A stretch of 36,046 nucleotides of DNA. Source: Bacteroidales bacterium. Its GTDB lineage: Bacteria; Bacteroidota; Bacteroidia; Bacteroidales; P3. Location of the stretch: the NCBI GenBank assembly GCA_017455205.1, contig JAFTBM010000005.1, forward strand, positions 1 to 36,046, read 5' to 3'. How positions within the stretch are numbered: position 1 is the stretch's first letter; the number at the start of each line of letters is the position of its first letter. Made by a program: the position numbers and the translations under genes. Of the stretch, positions 14,970 through 23,144 are shown one piece after another. Below the pieces are notes generated by a model that searched no databases, had not been told where the DNA came from, and worked only from the letters and a program-made list of their open reading frames with translations.

Positions 14970-15644
14970 ATGCAACTGATAGCACACATCGAAAGCCCCT
15001 TCCCGTCCAAATTCGGAGTGCCTCGGCAGGCAGGGTTGGTAGCCACCGAAGCCCGCATCGTCTTCGAGCCGCCCTATCGCGTGGCCGAAGCCCTGCGGGG
15101 AATCGAAGCGTTCAGCCACCTATGGCTCATCTGGCTCTTCCACCAAGCCGTGCGCGAAGGCTGGAGCCCCACCGTCCGTCCGCCCCGCCTCGGAGGCAAC
15201 CGCCGCGTGGGCGTATTTGCCTCGCGAAGCCCCTTCCGACCTAATCCTATCGGCCTCTCGGCAGTCCGCCTCATTGGCATCGAGGAGACCGCCTGCGACG
15301 GCCTCGTGCTCCGCATCGAAGGTGCTGACCTCGTCAGCGGCACCCCCATCCTCGACATCAAGCCCTACCTCCCCTATGCCGACAGCCACCCCGAGGCCAT
15401 AGGAGGCTTCGCTCACGAACGCCCCCAGCAGACGCTGCAAGTCGCCATCCCCGCCCATCTCCTCCCCCTCGTCCCACCAGAGCTGCTCACCCACCTGACC
15501 GCCACCCTCGCCCACGACCCTCGCCCCCACTACCATACAGCTCCCGACCGCCTCTACCACCTCGAGTTTGCCACCCTCGAAGTAGCCTTCCGCGTAGCGG
15601 GTCAGCAACTGGACGTAGTGGCCATTGACGTTAAAAATAGTTAA
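14970..15644 (+). CDS. trmO: tRNA (N6-threonylcarbamoyladenosine-37) methyltransferase TrmO
   Basis: A TrmO/TsaA/YaeB-family protein, which uses S-adenosylmethionine to methylate t6A37 in some tRNAs. Diagnostic segments are the N-terminal IESPFPSKFGVPRQ, FSHLWLIWLFH and, most clearly, SPFRPNPIGLS (about residues 89-99), followed by GADLVSGTPILDIKPYLPYAD. The 224-residue length agrees with the bacterial enzyme (about 230). The C-terminal part is more variable, as usual. The ATG at 14970 is the natural start. The ECF sigma gene begins 38 nt after the stop, so read-through into the sigma operon is possible. No promoter motif was recognised upstream. Confidence 0.92.
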   Translation: MQLIAHIESPFPSKFGVPRQAGLVATEARIVFEPPYRVAEALRGIEAFSHLWLIWLFHQAVREGWSPTVRPPRLGGNRRVGVFASRSPFRPNPIGLSAVRLIGIEETACDGLVLRIEGADLVSGTPILDIKPYLPYADSHPEAIGGFAHERPQQTLQVAIPAHLLPLVPPELLTHLTATLAHDPRPHYHTAPDRLYHLEFATLEVAFRVAGQQLDVVAIDVKNS

Positions 15645-15682
15645 TTCGGCAACAATCGCCGCCAACTCCCGTCTACAGAGCG

Positions 15683-16201
15683 ATGGAGAAAGACTACGCA
15701 AAGATAGTAAGTGGCAGTCGGCAGCACAAGCCAGCGGCGCAGCGTGCACTCTACGACGAGCTTGCACCGATGGCTATGGGCATCTGCCTGCGCTACGCTC
15801 CCGACCGCGAAGAGGCACGCGACCTGCTGCAGGACGGCTTCGTCAAAATCTACGAGAAAATAGCCACCCTGCGCCAACCCGAGAAGCTGCGCTCCTGGGC
15901 CTACAACATCATGGTCAACACCTGCATCCAGCGGCTTCGCCGCCTCGGGCGGGAGCAACTGATGGAGGATATGGACTCATTCAACGACGAGCAGCCCCTG
16001 CCCGACATCTCCACCAGCGAAATCATGGCCGCCATGGAAAGCCTCACCCCTGGCCAACGGCTCGTCTTCAACCTCTGCTGCATCGAAGGCTTGAGCCTCG
16101 ACGAGGCAGCTGCCAAACTCCGCAGCAACAACTCCAACGTGCGAGCACTGCTCTGCAAAGCCCGCCGCCAAATGCGAACAATATTGAATCAAAAACTCTG
16201 A
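15683..16201 (+). CDS. ECF-type RNA polymerase sigma factor (172 aa)
   Basis: A small sigma-70-family protein with only regions 2 and 4. Region 2 covers about residues 20-90, with LRYAPDREEARDLLQDGFVKIYEKI and RSWAYNIMVNTCIQRLRR, the core-binding and -10-recognition helices. Region 4 covers about 115-168, with SLTPGQRLVFNLCCIEGLSLDEAAAKLRS and a recognition helix NNSNVRALLCKARR. Length and order are typical of Bacteroidota ECF factors. The next gene starts 4 nt after the stop and encodes a single-pass membrane protein, in the position of an anti-sigma factor. The target promoters cannot be read from the window. TrmO lies just upstream. Confidence 0.92.
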   Translation: MEKDYAKIVSGSRQHKPAAQRALYDELAPMAMGICLRYAPDREEARDLLQDGFVKIYEKIATLRQPEKLRSWAYNIMVNTCIQRLRRLGREQLMEDMDSFNDEQPLPDISTSEIMAAMESLTPGQRLVFNLCCIEGLSLDEAAAKLRSNNSNVRALLCKARRQMRTILNQKL

Positions 16202-16205
16202 AAAT

Positions 16206-17027
16206 ATGAAAACTGACAACAAATGGGAACAATTTGAAGTGCAGCCCGACAGCGACCTCTACGCTGGGGTGCAGCATCGGCTGCGTATTCGCAGGGCATG
16301 GCGAAGGGGTGCTGTAGCAACGGTCATAGCAGCTGCAGCCGCCGCCGCTTGGATGCTCATTCCATCTAATGACAAGGAGGTTACGCAGCCGATGCCTGTG
16401 GCTTCGGCGGTAGAAGTCCAGCCAGCAGCGACCGCCCCCGATCCAGTGGCAGAAAGCAGCGAGCTGGCTCCCCTCAGCAGCTCAACAACACGGCAATCGA
16501 CCGAGAATCATCCCACCACCACCGCCACCGTGGCCACTGCCCAGCCTCCTCTTGCCTCCACCACCAGCCAAGATGGCGTCCTTGACCCCAACCCATTGAG
16601 TCTCCCCTCGCAGCCCACTCCGCTCCCCCTCAAAGACCTGCCAATGGGCGAGATGGTAGCCACCTCCGAAGCCGACACAACCAGCGAACTCCCCGTCGCT
16701 GCTAATCCGCCCTCCTCCCCCACACAGACCTCCACCGACACCATCCCCAACCAAATTTGGGCACCCAACATCATCGTCCCCAACGGCGAAGTGGATGCCA
16801 ACCGCTACTTCAGCTTGAAATTCAGCACCTCGGTCAGCGAATTTAAGCTCTACCTCTACAATCGCGGCGGACGCCTTATCTACAAGACCGAAGACCCCGA
16901 CTTCCGCTGGGATGCACGGCGCGATGGCGACCTGGTGCCACAAGGCACCTACGTCTGGATAGCCACCTTCCGCGACAGCAGTGGCGAAGCCCGACGCGAA
17001 AAAGGCACCCTGACGGTGATTCGATAG
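16206..17027 (+). CDS. Putative anti-sigma-like membrane protein with CHU_C (T9SS type B-like) domain
   Basis: The 273-residue protein has a short charged N-terminal part (about 1-35), one Ala-rich transmembrane segment (about 36-55, TVIAAAAAAAWMLI), a long Pro/Ser/Thr-rich linker (about 60-180) and a C-terminal beta domain (about 185-273). The last part carries the signature of gliding-motility-associated C-terminal domains: PNGEVDANRYF, LYLYNRGGRLIYKTED, FRWDAR, VPQGTYVWIA and GTLTVIR. Anti-sigma factors in this phylum usually sit next to their ECF gene and span the inner membrane. The order, the 4-nt spacing and the topology suggest this is the partner of the sigma factor. No zinc-type anti-sigma motif is visible in the short cytoplasmic part, so the role is inference. 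A terminator closes the operon. Confidence 0.75.
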   Translation: MKTDNKWEQFEVQPDSDLYAGVQHRLRIRRAWRRGAVATVIAAAAAAAWMLIPSNDKEVTQPMPVASAVEVQPAATAPDPVAESSELAPLSSSTTRQSTENHPTTTATVATAQPPLASTTSQDGVLDPNPLSLPSQPTPLPLKDLPMGEMVATSEADTTSELPVAANPPSSPTQTSTDTIPNQIWAPNIIVPNGEVDANRYFSLKFSTSVSEFKLYLYNRGGRLIYKTEDPDFRWDARRDGDLVPQGTYVWIATFRDSSGEARREKGTLTVIR

Positions 17028-17034
17028 CACACAC

Positions 17035-17073
17035 ACGAGGAGAGGTATCTGGCAGGATACCTCTCCTCGTTTA
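17035..17073 (+). terminator. Intrinsic terminator of the sigma operon
   Basis: A perfect 15-bp stem, ACGAGGAGAGGTATC (17035-17049) with its complement (17056-17070) and a 6-nt loop, lies 7 nt after the stop and is followed by TTT. It separates the sigma operon from rnpB. Confidence 0.88.
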
Positions 17074-17115
17074 TGCACATGTAAACATTTCACCTCCAGC
17101 ACCTTAAATATATTC

Positions 17116-17147
17116 TTTCACCAATCCGAAAAAAAGTTGTACCTTTG
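17116..17147 (+). promoter_or_regulatory. rnpB promoter (TTTC -33, TACCTTTG -7)
   Basis: TACCTTTG at 17140-17147 matches the Bacteroidota -7 element, with TTTC at 17116-17119 in the -33 position (20-nt spacer). The mature RNase P RNA begins at about 17154, a fitting distance downstream. Confidence 0.8.
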
Positions 17148-17153
17148 CCGCGT

Positions 17154-17551
17154 GAAATAGCAGGGGCTGTTCTATCGCTGGGCAGAGATGCCGAGAGGAA
17201 AGTCCGGGCAGCGCAGGCCACCATGCTTCCTAACGGGAAGGCGTCGGGGCGGCAACCAACCGACGACAGCAAGCGCCACAGAAAACAAACCGCCCCGCAG
17301 CAAACCATCAACGGGCTGGTGCGGGGTAAGGGTGAAAACGCGGGGCAAGAGCCCACGACGCGCTCTGGCGACAGACGCGATGGCAAGCCTCATGGGCTGA
17401 AAGACCAAATACACCAGCAATCTCGGGTAGGCCTGCCCGAAGCCTGCAAAGGCCGTTGCTGGGGGGTAGGTTGATAGAGACTGCCGGCGACGGTAGCCGT
17501 AGATTGATGATAGAACACGACAGAACCCGGCTTATAGGCAACTGCTATTTC
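17154..17551 (+). ncRNA. rnpB: RNase P RNA (bacterial type A), catalytic RNA for tRNA 5' maturation
   Basis: The conserved core is easy to read: GAGGAAAGTCCGGGC near the 5' end (P4 5' strand), ACAGAAA in the middle, GGTGAAA and, at the 3' end, ACAGAACCCGGCTTATAG. The two ends pair perfectly as helix P1: GAAATAGCAG at 17154-17163 with CTGCTATTTC at 17542-17551. This gives a length of about 398 nt, typical for the phylum. A T-rich stretch (TTTATTTTG) after P1 probably ends transcription. It has its own promoter directly upstream. Confidence 0.96.
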
Positions 17552-17579
17552 TTTATTTTGACAACCAAAACCGACCGAA

Positions 17580-18413
17580 TTGAAAAGGACGTGTTACATC
17601 GCAATCGCGGCAATCGCACTGGCAGCCTGCTCGGGACGCTACGCAAGCGTACCCAGTGCCGAAGTGCTTGCCTACCAGACGGGACGCACCTACGGCGACC
17701 TCTACAACCTCTCTGTGGCCTACGCCGAAAACCTTAACGCCGCCGTCGAAGCCGACACCATCCATCCAGGCATGTATGCCGAATACGGCATCACCCTCGC
17801 CTTGATGGGGCATCGCGCCGAAGCCAATCGGATGCTCAACTCCGAGGCAAAAGCCTTCCCGCAAAGCAAAGCCCTCGTGCAATGCATCAAGCAAAAGCTC
17901 CTGCCCGACTTTGCTGACGACACCCTCTCGGGTGGTGGCGAAATGGCCAACATGAGCAAGCTGCGCGGCTGGGCCTACTCCCCCACCGAAGCCGCCCGTC
18001 GCCTGCCCTACGTAGCCCCAGTGGTCGACAGCACCGACACCGCGTGGGTTCGCCACCAGACGCCCACTGACTCCGTGCAAGTCCCCATCCGCCTCACCGC
18101 CAACCAAAAGCGTGAGCTCCTCGCTCAAGAGCAGCAGGCAGCCGAAGCACGGCGTCAGGCAGCTATTGACTCCGTTGCAGCTGCCAAGCAGGCCAAGATT
18201 GATGCCCGCAAACAGGCTCAAGCCGACAAGGCAAAGGCCAAAAAGGACAAAGCCAAAGCCAAAAAAGAGGCCGAAAAAGCCAAAAAGCAGGCCGACAAAG
18301 AGAAAAAGCAAGCCGCCAAGGACAAAAAGAAAGCCAGCCAAGACAAGAAGCAAGACAAAAAGAGCAAGTCCAAAGGCACAGCCACCAACAACCAACCCAC
18401 AAGCAATGAGTAA
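17580..18413 (+). CDS. DUF4810-like lipoprotein with Lys/Ala-rich tail (277 aa)
   Basis: A TTG at 17580 is the only start that keeps the signal peptide; a stop lies in frame at 17559. The lipobox is ALAAC with Cys17 as the acylation site. Residues about 35-130 contain TYGDLYNLSVAYAENL and MYAEYGITLALMGHRAEANRMLNSEAKAFP, a TPR-like helical pair that fits DUF4810 lipoproteins. From about residue 175 to the end the protein becomes an extreme Lys/Ala/Glu/Asp segment, predicted to form a long charged helix or coil. It overlaps the following GNA1162-type lipoprotein gene by 8 nt. In other genomes a DUF4810 gene and a DUF799 gene lie next to a CsgG-like lipoprotein gene; no CsgG is present here. An outer-membrane location is likely. 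Confidence 0.75.
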   Translation: MKRTCYIAIAAIALAACSGRYASVPSAEVLAYQTGRTYGDLYNLSVAYAENLNAAVEADTIHPGMYAEYGITLALMGHRAEANRMLNSEAKAFPQSKALVQCIKQKLLPDFADDTLSGGGEMANMSKLRGWAYSPTEAARRLPYVAPVVDSTDTAWVRHQTPTDSVQVPIRLTANQKRELLAQEQQAAEARRQAAIDSVAAAKQAKIDARKQAQADKAKAKKDKAKAKKEAEKAKKQADKEKKQAAKDKKKASQDKKQDKKSKSKGTATNNQPTSNE

Positions 18414-19176
18414 GAAAGCAACAACAACGGCAGTCTGCCTCTTGGCCATAGCCACCCTGCTGCTCACCTCCTGCAAAAGCGAAAAACGCCTCGCACACTA
18501 CGAAGGCATCTACCAGCAAGCCACCGAAGCTATCTATATCGCACCCATCAACGACCTCACACCTCGCCTCGCCGTGCGCGAACTGGACGACTCCGCCTAC
18601 AACGCCTCCCTCAACATAGCCGCCATGCAAATGTACCTCACCGCTGCCGCTCCGCTCACCTCGCGCGGGTACTACGTCCCCGGTCCCCTCACCTCGGCAC
18701 AGGTGGCCGACCTTGAAACCCGCACCGGCAAGCAACTACGCGAGGCTGACATCCGCGACCTCCACACACAGCTCGGCATCGATGCCATACTCTTCATCGA
18801 CATCCTCAAATGGGAAAACACCAACTGCTCGTGGAGCGTCGAGGCCGAATACCGCCTTCGTTCCACCCACACTGGTGCCGACATCATGCACGTCCACATC
18901 AACGCCACCAAATCCGTCTTCCCCGACTACAAAGGCGACCCCAAACCGCTCAAAGCCGACCTCGCCTTCACCCGCCAATACGGCTGCGACGTAGCCACTG
19001 CACAACGCTGCCGACTGGTCGAAACCGTCAATCAGTACGTCCTACGCGACCTTCCCCAAGGCTACCTCGCCCGGCAGCACAAGGCCGACCGCTACATCAA
19101 GGCACACCCTGACCGCTTCATCCTCACCATCCACCGCGACAGCAGCGTAGAACTCACCAAAGACACCGAACAATGA
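18406..19176 (+). CDS. GNA1162/DUF799-family lipoprotein (256 aa)
   Basis: The ATG at 18406 overlaps the end of the DUF4810-like gene. The signal peptide ends in the lipobox LLLTSC, giving acylated Cys23. The mature part contains IYIAPINDLTPR, then YLTAAAPLTSRGYYVPGP, LGIDAILFIDILKW and a later run of strands ending near ILTIHRDS. This is the layout of the GNA1162 family (DUF799), lipoproteins described as structurally related to the periplasmic TolB domain and found with CsgG-like proteins. Function is unknown; a role in an outer-membrane or secretion complex is the usual guess. The next gene, comB, overlaps by 4 nt (ATGA), suggesting translational coupling even though ComB is a cytosolic enzyme. 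Confidence 0.75.
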   Translation: MSKKATTTAVCLLAIATLLLTSCKSEKRLAHYEGIYQQATEAIYIAPINDLTPRLAVRELDDSAYNASLNIAAMQMYLTAAAPLTSRGYYVPGPLTSAQVADLETRTGKQLREADIRDLHTQLGIDAILFIDILKWENTNCSWSVEAEYRLRSTHTGADIMHVHINATKSVFPDYKGDPKPLKADLAFTRQYGCDVATAQRCRLVETVNQYVLRDLPQGYLARQHKADRYIKAHPDRFILTIHRDSSVELTKDTEQ

Positions 19177-19874
19177 ACATCGAAGTGGCACTCACGCCCT
19201 CGCTCTACCCCCACCGCACCCTCACTGGAAATCACACCACCGTAGCCATCGACCTGCTCCGCGCCACCACCGCCATCTGTGCGGCTTTTCAGGCAGGTTG
19301 CCGCGAAATAGTGCCACTTGCAAGCCTCGACGGACTTGCCTCCTACCGCCAAGCAGGCTACGCCATAGCAGCCGAACGAGGCGGAAAGAAGATAGGCGAT
19401 GCCGAGTACGGCAACTCCCCCACCGAGTACCTACACTCCAACATGCAGGGCATACGCCTAGCCTATAGCACCACCAACGGCACACGCAGCATACTGGCCG
19501 CCGCCGATGCCCTCCACACCTATGTCGGAGCATTTGCCAACCTCACTGCCCTCACCTCGCGCCTTGCCGCCGACGGCCTCGATGCCGTGCTGCTCTGCTC
19601 GGGATGGGAAGGCAACTTCTGCATTGAGGACACTCTCGTGGCTGGAGCCATCATCGAGCGGCTGGGCACACAGGCCTCGCCTTGCGGCGATGCCGCACAG
19701 ATGGCCGTAGCCCTATGGCAGGCTGCCCAACCCTCGCCGCTGGCCTATTGCGAGCGCTGCACCCACGTCCACCGCCTGCAAGCCTTCGGTGCCGAAGCCG
19801 ACATCAGCTTCGCCTTTGAGCAGGACACCTGCCCCCTCGTCCCTACCCTATATGCAAACACCCTGACACTATGA
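19173..19874 (+). CDS. comB: ComB-type 2-phosphosulfolactate phosphatase (233 aa)
   Basis: The ComB family hydrolyses 2-phosphosulfolactate to sulfolactate, a step first known from coenzyme M synthesis but also present in many bacteria without that pathway. Matching segments are VAIDLLRATTAICAAFQAG (residues about 25-43), GDAEYGNSPTEY, LAYSTTNGTRSI and the LLCSGWEGNFCIEDTLVAGAI region. Length is normal. The start overlaps the previous stop by 4 nt (ATGA), and the PAP2 gene overlaps its end by 4 nt in the same way. No ComA-like sulfolactate synthase is visible in the window, so the physiological substrate here is uncertain. Confidence 0.87.
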   Translation: MNIEVALTPSLYPHRTLTGNHTTVAIDLLRATTAICAAFQAGCREIVPLASLDGLASYRQAGYAIAAERGGKKIGDAEYGNSPTEYLHSNMQGIRLAYSTTNGTRSILAAADALHTYVGAFANLTALTSRLAADGLDAVLLCSGWEGNFCIEDTLVAGAIIERLGTQASPCGDAAQMAVALWQAAQPSPLAYCERCTHVHRLQAFGAEADISFAFEQDTCPLVPTLYANTLTL

Positions 19875-20512
19875 GACTCGGTGTCCTTATCCTGGCCGCC
19901 ATCATGCTGCTTGGGTTCGCTGCCGCGGCGCAATCAATGAGCAAACTCAAAAAGAAGAGCCTCGCCAACGACACGTGGTCGCCCGCCATAGGCACCACCC
20001 TCGCCCTCGGCGGCACCTTCGCCACATTCAACCCCTACCTCAAATCGCAGACCATCGGCTTTCGCGATGCACTCCAAGCCGATGGCCACGCCAAGCTCCA
20101 TTTCGACGACTACATCCAATACCTCCCCGGAGTCTCCCCCCTAACCCTTAAACTCTGCGGCCTCGAAAGCCGACACACCTTTTGGCGAATAGCCCTCCTC
20201 GAAGGCACAAGCTACCTCTTCGGTGCGCTCCTACTCAACACCGCCAAATACAACCTTGACGTCCAACGACCCGACAGAGAGGCTCACAACAGCTTTCCCA
20301 GTGGCCACACCTTCACAGCCTTCACTGGTGCCGAGCTGGTGCGGCTTGAATACGGCGAGTGCCACCCATGGGTGGCGGCGACGGCCTACGCCGTCGCCGC
20401 CTTGGTCGGCTTCATGCGCCTCTACAACAACCGCCACTGGATGGGCGACGTTATGGCTGGCGCTGGCCTCGCCATCCTCTGCACCAACATCACCTATTGG
20501 ATATTAGACTAA
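19871..20512 (+). CDS. PAP2-family membrane phosphatase (213 aa)
   Basis: The three PAP2 signature motifs are present: KYNLDVQRPDRE (Lys then Arg-Pro), SFPSGHT with the catalytic His, and RLYNNRHWMGDV, whose His and Asp complete the site. An N-terminal signal or membrane segment ending AAAAQS and several hydrophobic stretches indicate an envelope protein with the active site outside the cytoplasm. Such enzymes remove phosphate from lipid phosphates, for example undecaprenyl pyrophosphate or phosphatidylglycerol phosphate, and the substrate cannot be told here. It overlaps comB by 4 nt and is followed 13 nt later by the SulP transporter. Confidence 0.9.
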   Translation: MRLGVLILAAIMLLGFAAAAQSMSKLKKKSLANDTWSPAIGTTLALGGTFATFNPYLKSQTIGFRDALQADGHAKLHFDDYIQYLPGVSPLTLKLCGLESRHTFWRIALLEGTSYLFGALLLNTAKYNLDVQRPDREAHNSFPSGHTFTAFTGAELVRLEYGECHPWVAATAYAVAALVGFMRLYNNRHWMGDVMAGAGLAILCTNITYWILD

Positions 20513-20525
20513 CTCAACACCTCAA

Positions 20526-22235
20526 ATGAAAATCATCGACACCCACAACCTCAAAGGCGACCTCTTCGGCGGCATCACCGCCGGCATTGTCGCCCTGCCC
20601 CTTGCCCTCGCCTTCGGCATTCAGGCGTTCGGCGGCATCAACTCGCCCGAAGCAGCCTCCATCGGAGCCTATGCCGGCCTCGTCGGGGCCATGATGCTCG
20701 GATTCTTTGCAGCCCTTTTCGGCGGCACCCACAGCCAAATCAGCGGGCCCACAGGTCCGATGACCGTGGTGGCTGCCACCCTCGTGGGCGGCAGTTGGGC
20801 CGCCTCGGGCGGAAACCTCGGCGAAGTGATGGTCAGTATGGCACTCGCTGCCCTCTTCTGCGGACTGTTCCAAATCCTCTTCGGCCTTATCAAATTGGGC
20901 AAATACATCCGCTACATCCCCTACCCCGTCCTGAGTGGCTTCATGAGTGGCATCGGGGTCATCATCATCCTCCAGCAGCTCTATCCCCTCGTGGGCCAGA
21001 GCGGCAGCGGCTCCATGCTTGAACAGCTCGCTGGCATTCCGCAGGCCTTCGCCCACACCTCGGCCACCGCCCTGCTCCTCGGCCTCGGCACTGTGGCCAT
21101 CATCTACCTCTTCCCACTGCTCACCAAAAAGATACCCTCCACCCTCGTAGCCCTCATCGTGATGACCCTCGTCTCGCTCCTAATCAACATGGACGGCGTA
21201 CCAGTCATCGGCAAAATCCCCTCGGGGCTTCCCGTCCCCTTCTTTGCCAAAGAGGGAGTCTCGCTGGCCACCATCAACTGGGGTCATGTGCTCACCGCTG
21301 CCCTCATCCCAGGGCTCACGCTGGCCGGCCTCGGCTCCATCGACACACTGCTCACCTCAGTGGTGGCCGACAACATCACCCGCACCAAGCACGACAGCAA
21401 CCGCGAGCTCATCGGCCAAGGCATAGGCAACGCCGTGGCGGGCCTCTTCTGTGGACTACCTGGCGCGGGTGCCACCATGCGCACGGTGGTCAACGTCAAA
21501 AGCGGCGGACGCACCCAGCTCAGTGGCATGGTGCACGCCCTGCTGCTGCTTTCGGTGCTGCTCGGCCTCGGCTCGCTGCTGCAATACGTGCCACTCTCCG
21601 TCCTGGCCGGCATCCTCATCACCGTCGGCTGGGGCATCATCGACTTCAAAGGCTTCCGCGACCTGCTCAAAATCCCCCGTGCCGACGCAGTGGTGCTGAT
21701 CGTGGTATTCCTCGTAACGGTCTTTGTCGACCTCCTCACCGCCGTCGGCATCGGCATGGTCATCGCCTGCGTGCTCTTTATGAAGCGTGCCTCCGACCTC
21801 GTCGAAGGTGGATACAGCAGTCAGGAGCTGACCGGCTTCGACAAAGAAAGCCCATGGGACGACGAACACGGCATGCCCGACACCGTGGCCCACAAAATCT
21901 ACGTCCAGCGCCTCAACGGCCCCATCTTCTTCGGCACCATCAACAAGTTCAAAGAGGTCATGCAGACCGTCCCCCCCGAAGCCCGCATCGTCATCATCCG
22001 CATGCGCCTGGTCTCCTTTATGGACCAAAGCGGACTCTATGCCATGGAGGAAGCCATCAAAGAGCTGCAAGGCCGCGGCGTCATGGTGCTGATGACCATC
22101 ATCCAGCCCCAGCCGATGTACATGCTCACCAACATGAAGCTCATCCCCGAAGTAGTCCCCACCGAACACACCTTCCCCACCTTCGAAGCCTGCACCGACT
22201 TCCTCCGCCAGATGCTCCAACCACAAGAAGCCTAA
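20526..22235 (+). CDS. SulP-family inorganic anion transporter with STAS domain (569 aa)
   Basis: The N-terminus KGDLFGGITAGIVALPLALAFG is the hallmark of the SulP (SLC26-like) family. About ten to fourteen hydrophobic segments follow over residues 15-420, including SGPTGPMTVV, and GLGSIDTLLTSVVAD with nearby GAGATMRTVVNVKSGG. A cytoplasmic STAS domain fills about 450-565, with RIVIIRMRLVSFMDQSG where the nucleotide-binding-like loop lies. Members carry sulfate, bicarbonate or other anions, usually by proton or sodium symport. The substrate is not evident. The gene sits between a PAP2 phosphatase and yebC, near comB, which makes sulfate or a sulfonate-related anion one possibility. Confidence 0.92.
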   Translation: MKIIDTHNLKGDLFGGITAGIVALPLALAFGIQAFGGINSPEAASIGAYAGLVGAMMLGFFAALFGGTHSQISGPTGPMTVVAATLVGGSWAASGGNLGEVMVSMALAALFCGLFQILFGLIKLGKYIRYIPYPVLSGFMSGIGVIIILQQLYPLVGQSGSGSMLEQLAGIPQAFAHTSATALLLGLGTVAIIYLFPLLTKKIPSTLVALIVMTLVSLLINMDGVPVIGKIPSGLPVPFFAKEGVSLATINWGHVLTAALIPGLTLAGLGSIDTLLTSVVADNITRTKHDSNRELIGQGIGNAVAGLFCGLPGAGATMRTVVNVKSGGRTQLSGMVHALLLLSVLLGLGSLLQYVPLSVLAGILITVGWGIIDFKGFRDLLKIPRADAVVLIVVFLVTVFVDLLTAVGIGMVIACVLFMKRASDLVEGGYSSQELTGFDKESPWDDEHGMPDTVAHKIYVQRLNGPIFFGTINKFKEVMQTVPPEARIVIIRMRLVSFMDQSGLYAMEEAIKELQGRGVMVLMTIIQPQPMYMLTNMKLIPEVVPTEHTFPTFEACTDFLRQMLQPQEA

Positions 22236-22266
22236 ACCGAAACATAAATCATAAACACACCACACT

Positions 22267-22977
22267 ATGGGTCGCGCATTTGAATACCGCAAAGCACGCA
22301 AACTGAAACGCTGGGGCAACATGGCCCGCACCTTCACCCGCATCGGGAAGGAAATCGAAATCGCCGTCAAGGCCGGAGGCCCCGACCCCGCTGGCAACCT
22401 CCGCCTTCGCCTGCTCATGCAGACCGCCAAGAGCGAATCGATGCCCAAAGAGAACGTTGAGCGTGCCATCAAGCGTGCCATCTCGAAGGACACCACCGAC
22501 TATAAAGAGGTGGTCTACGACGGCAAAGGTCCCCACGGCATAGCCATCGTGGTCGAAACCGCCACCGACAACCCCACCCGCACCGTGGCCAACCTCCGCG
22601 CCGCCTTTGTCCGCGGCAAGGGCGAACTCGGCACTATGGGCATGAACGACTTCCTCTTCGAGCGCAAATGCTCCTTTGTAGTCGCCTGGCACGAAGGCAT
22701 CGACATGGACGAGCTCGAACTCGAACTTATCGACTGCGACATCGACGAAGTCTTCCGCGACGAGGACGACATCATGATCTACGCCGACTTCAAGAACTAT
22801 GGCCCTATCAGCAAATACCTCGAAGACAAAGGCCTTGAAATAAAAAGCTTCAAATTCGAGCGCATTCCCCTCACCCTCCGCGAACTCAGTCCCGAGGAGC
22901 AGGAGGACGTCAACGGCCTGCTCGAAAGGCTGGAGAACGACGACGACGTGGTCAACGTCTTCCACAACATGGCCTAA
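22267..22977 (+). CDS. yebC: YebC/PmpR-family protein (236 aa)
   Basis: The sequence starts MGRAFEYRKARKLKRW, close to the usual YebC start (AGHSKWANIKHRK type), and continues with ARTFTRIGKEIEIAVKAGGPDP and LRLRLLMQTAKSESMPKENVERAIKRA. The second domain contains YDGKGPHGIAIVVETATDN and NPTRTVANLRAAF, and the third ends with acidic-rich QEDVNGLLERLENDDDVVNVFHNM. Length (about 240) is typical. The family has been linked to transcription regulation and, more recently, to relief of ribosome stalling at proline-rich stretches. It lies 31 nt after the SulP gene and is probably the last gene of the run starting at 17580. No obvious terminator hairpin follows directly. Confidence 0.93.
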   Translation: MGRAFEYRKARKLKRWGNMARTFTRIGKEIEIAVKAGGPDPAGNLRLRLLMQTAKSESMPKENVERAIKRAISKDTTDYKEVVYDGKGPHGIAIVVETATDNPTRTVANLRAAFVRGKGELGTMGMNDFLFERKCSFVVAWHEGIDMDELELELIDCDIDEVFRDEDDIMIYADFKNYGPISKYLEDKGLEIKSFKFERIPLTLRELSPEEQEDVNGLLERLENDDDVVNVFHNMA

Positions 22978-23144
22978 CCCACAGTAGCCCCCTATCCGAG
23001 CCACTCTCTCCTCCCCTATGTCCCATTCAGGAGGCGTAGTACACCATTCTTTGCCCCCTGCCCCTCCCGACAATCACCGACAGCAAAACGGCTCTTTCCA
23101 CCCCAATGCTCAACCCTCACCCCTCCATTCTCCACTACCACCCG

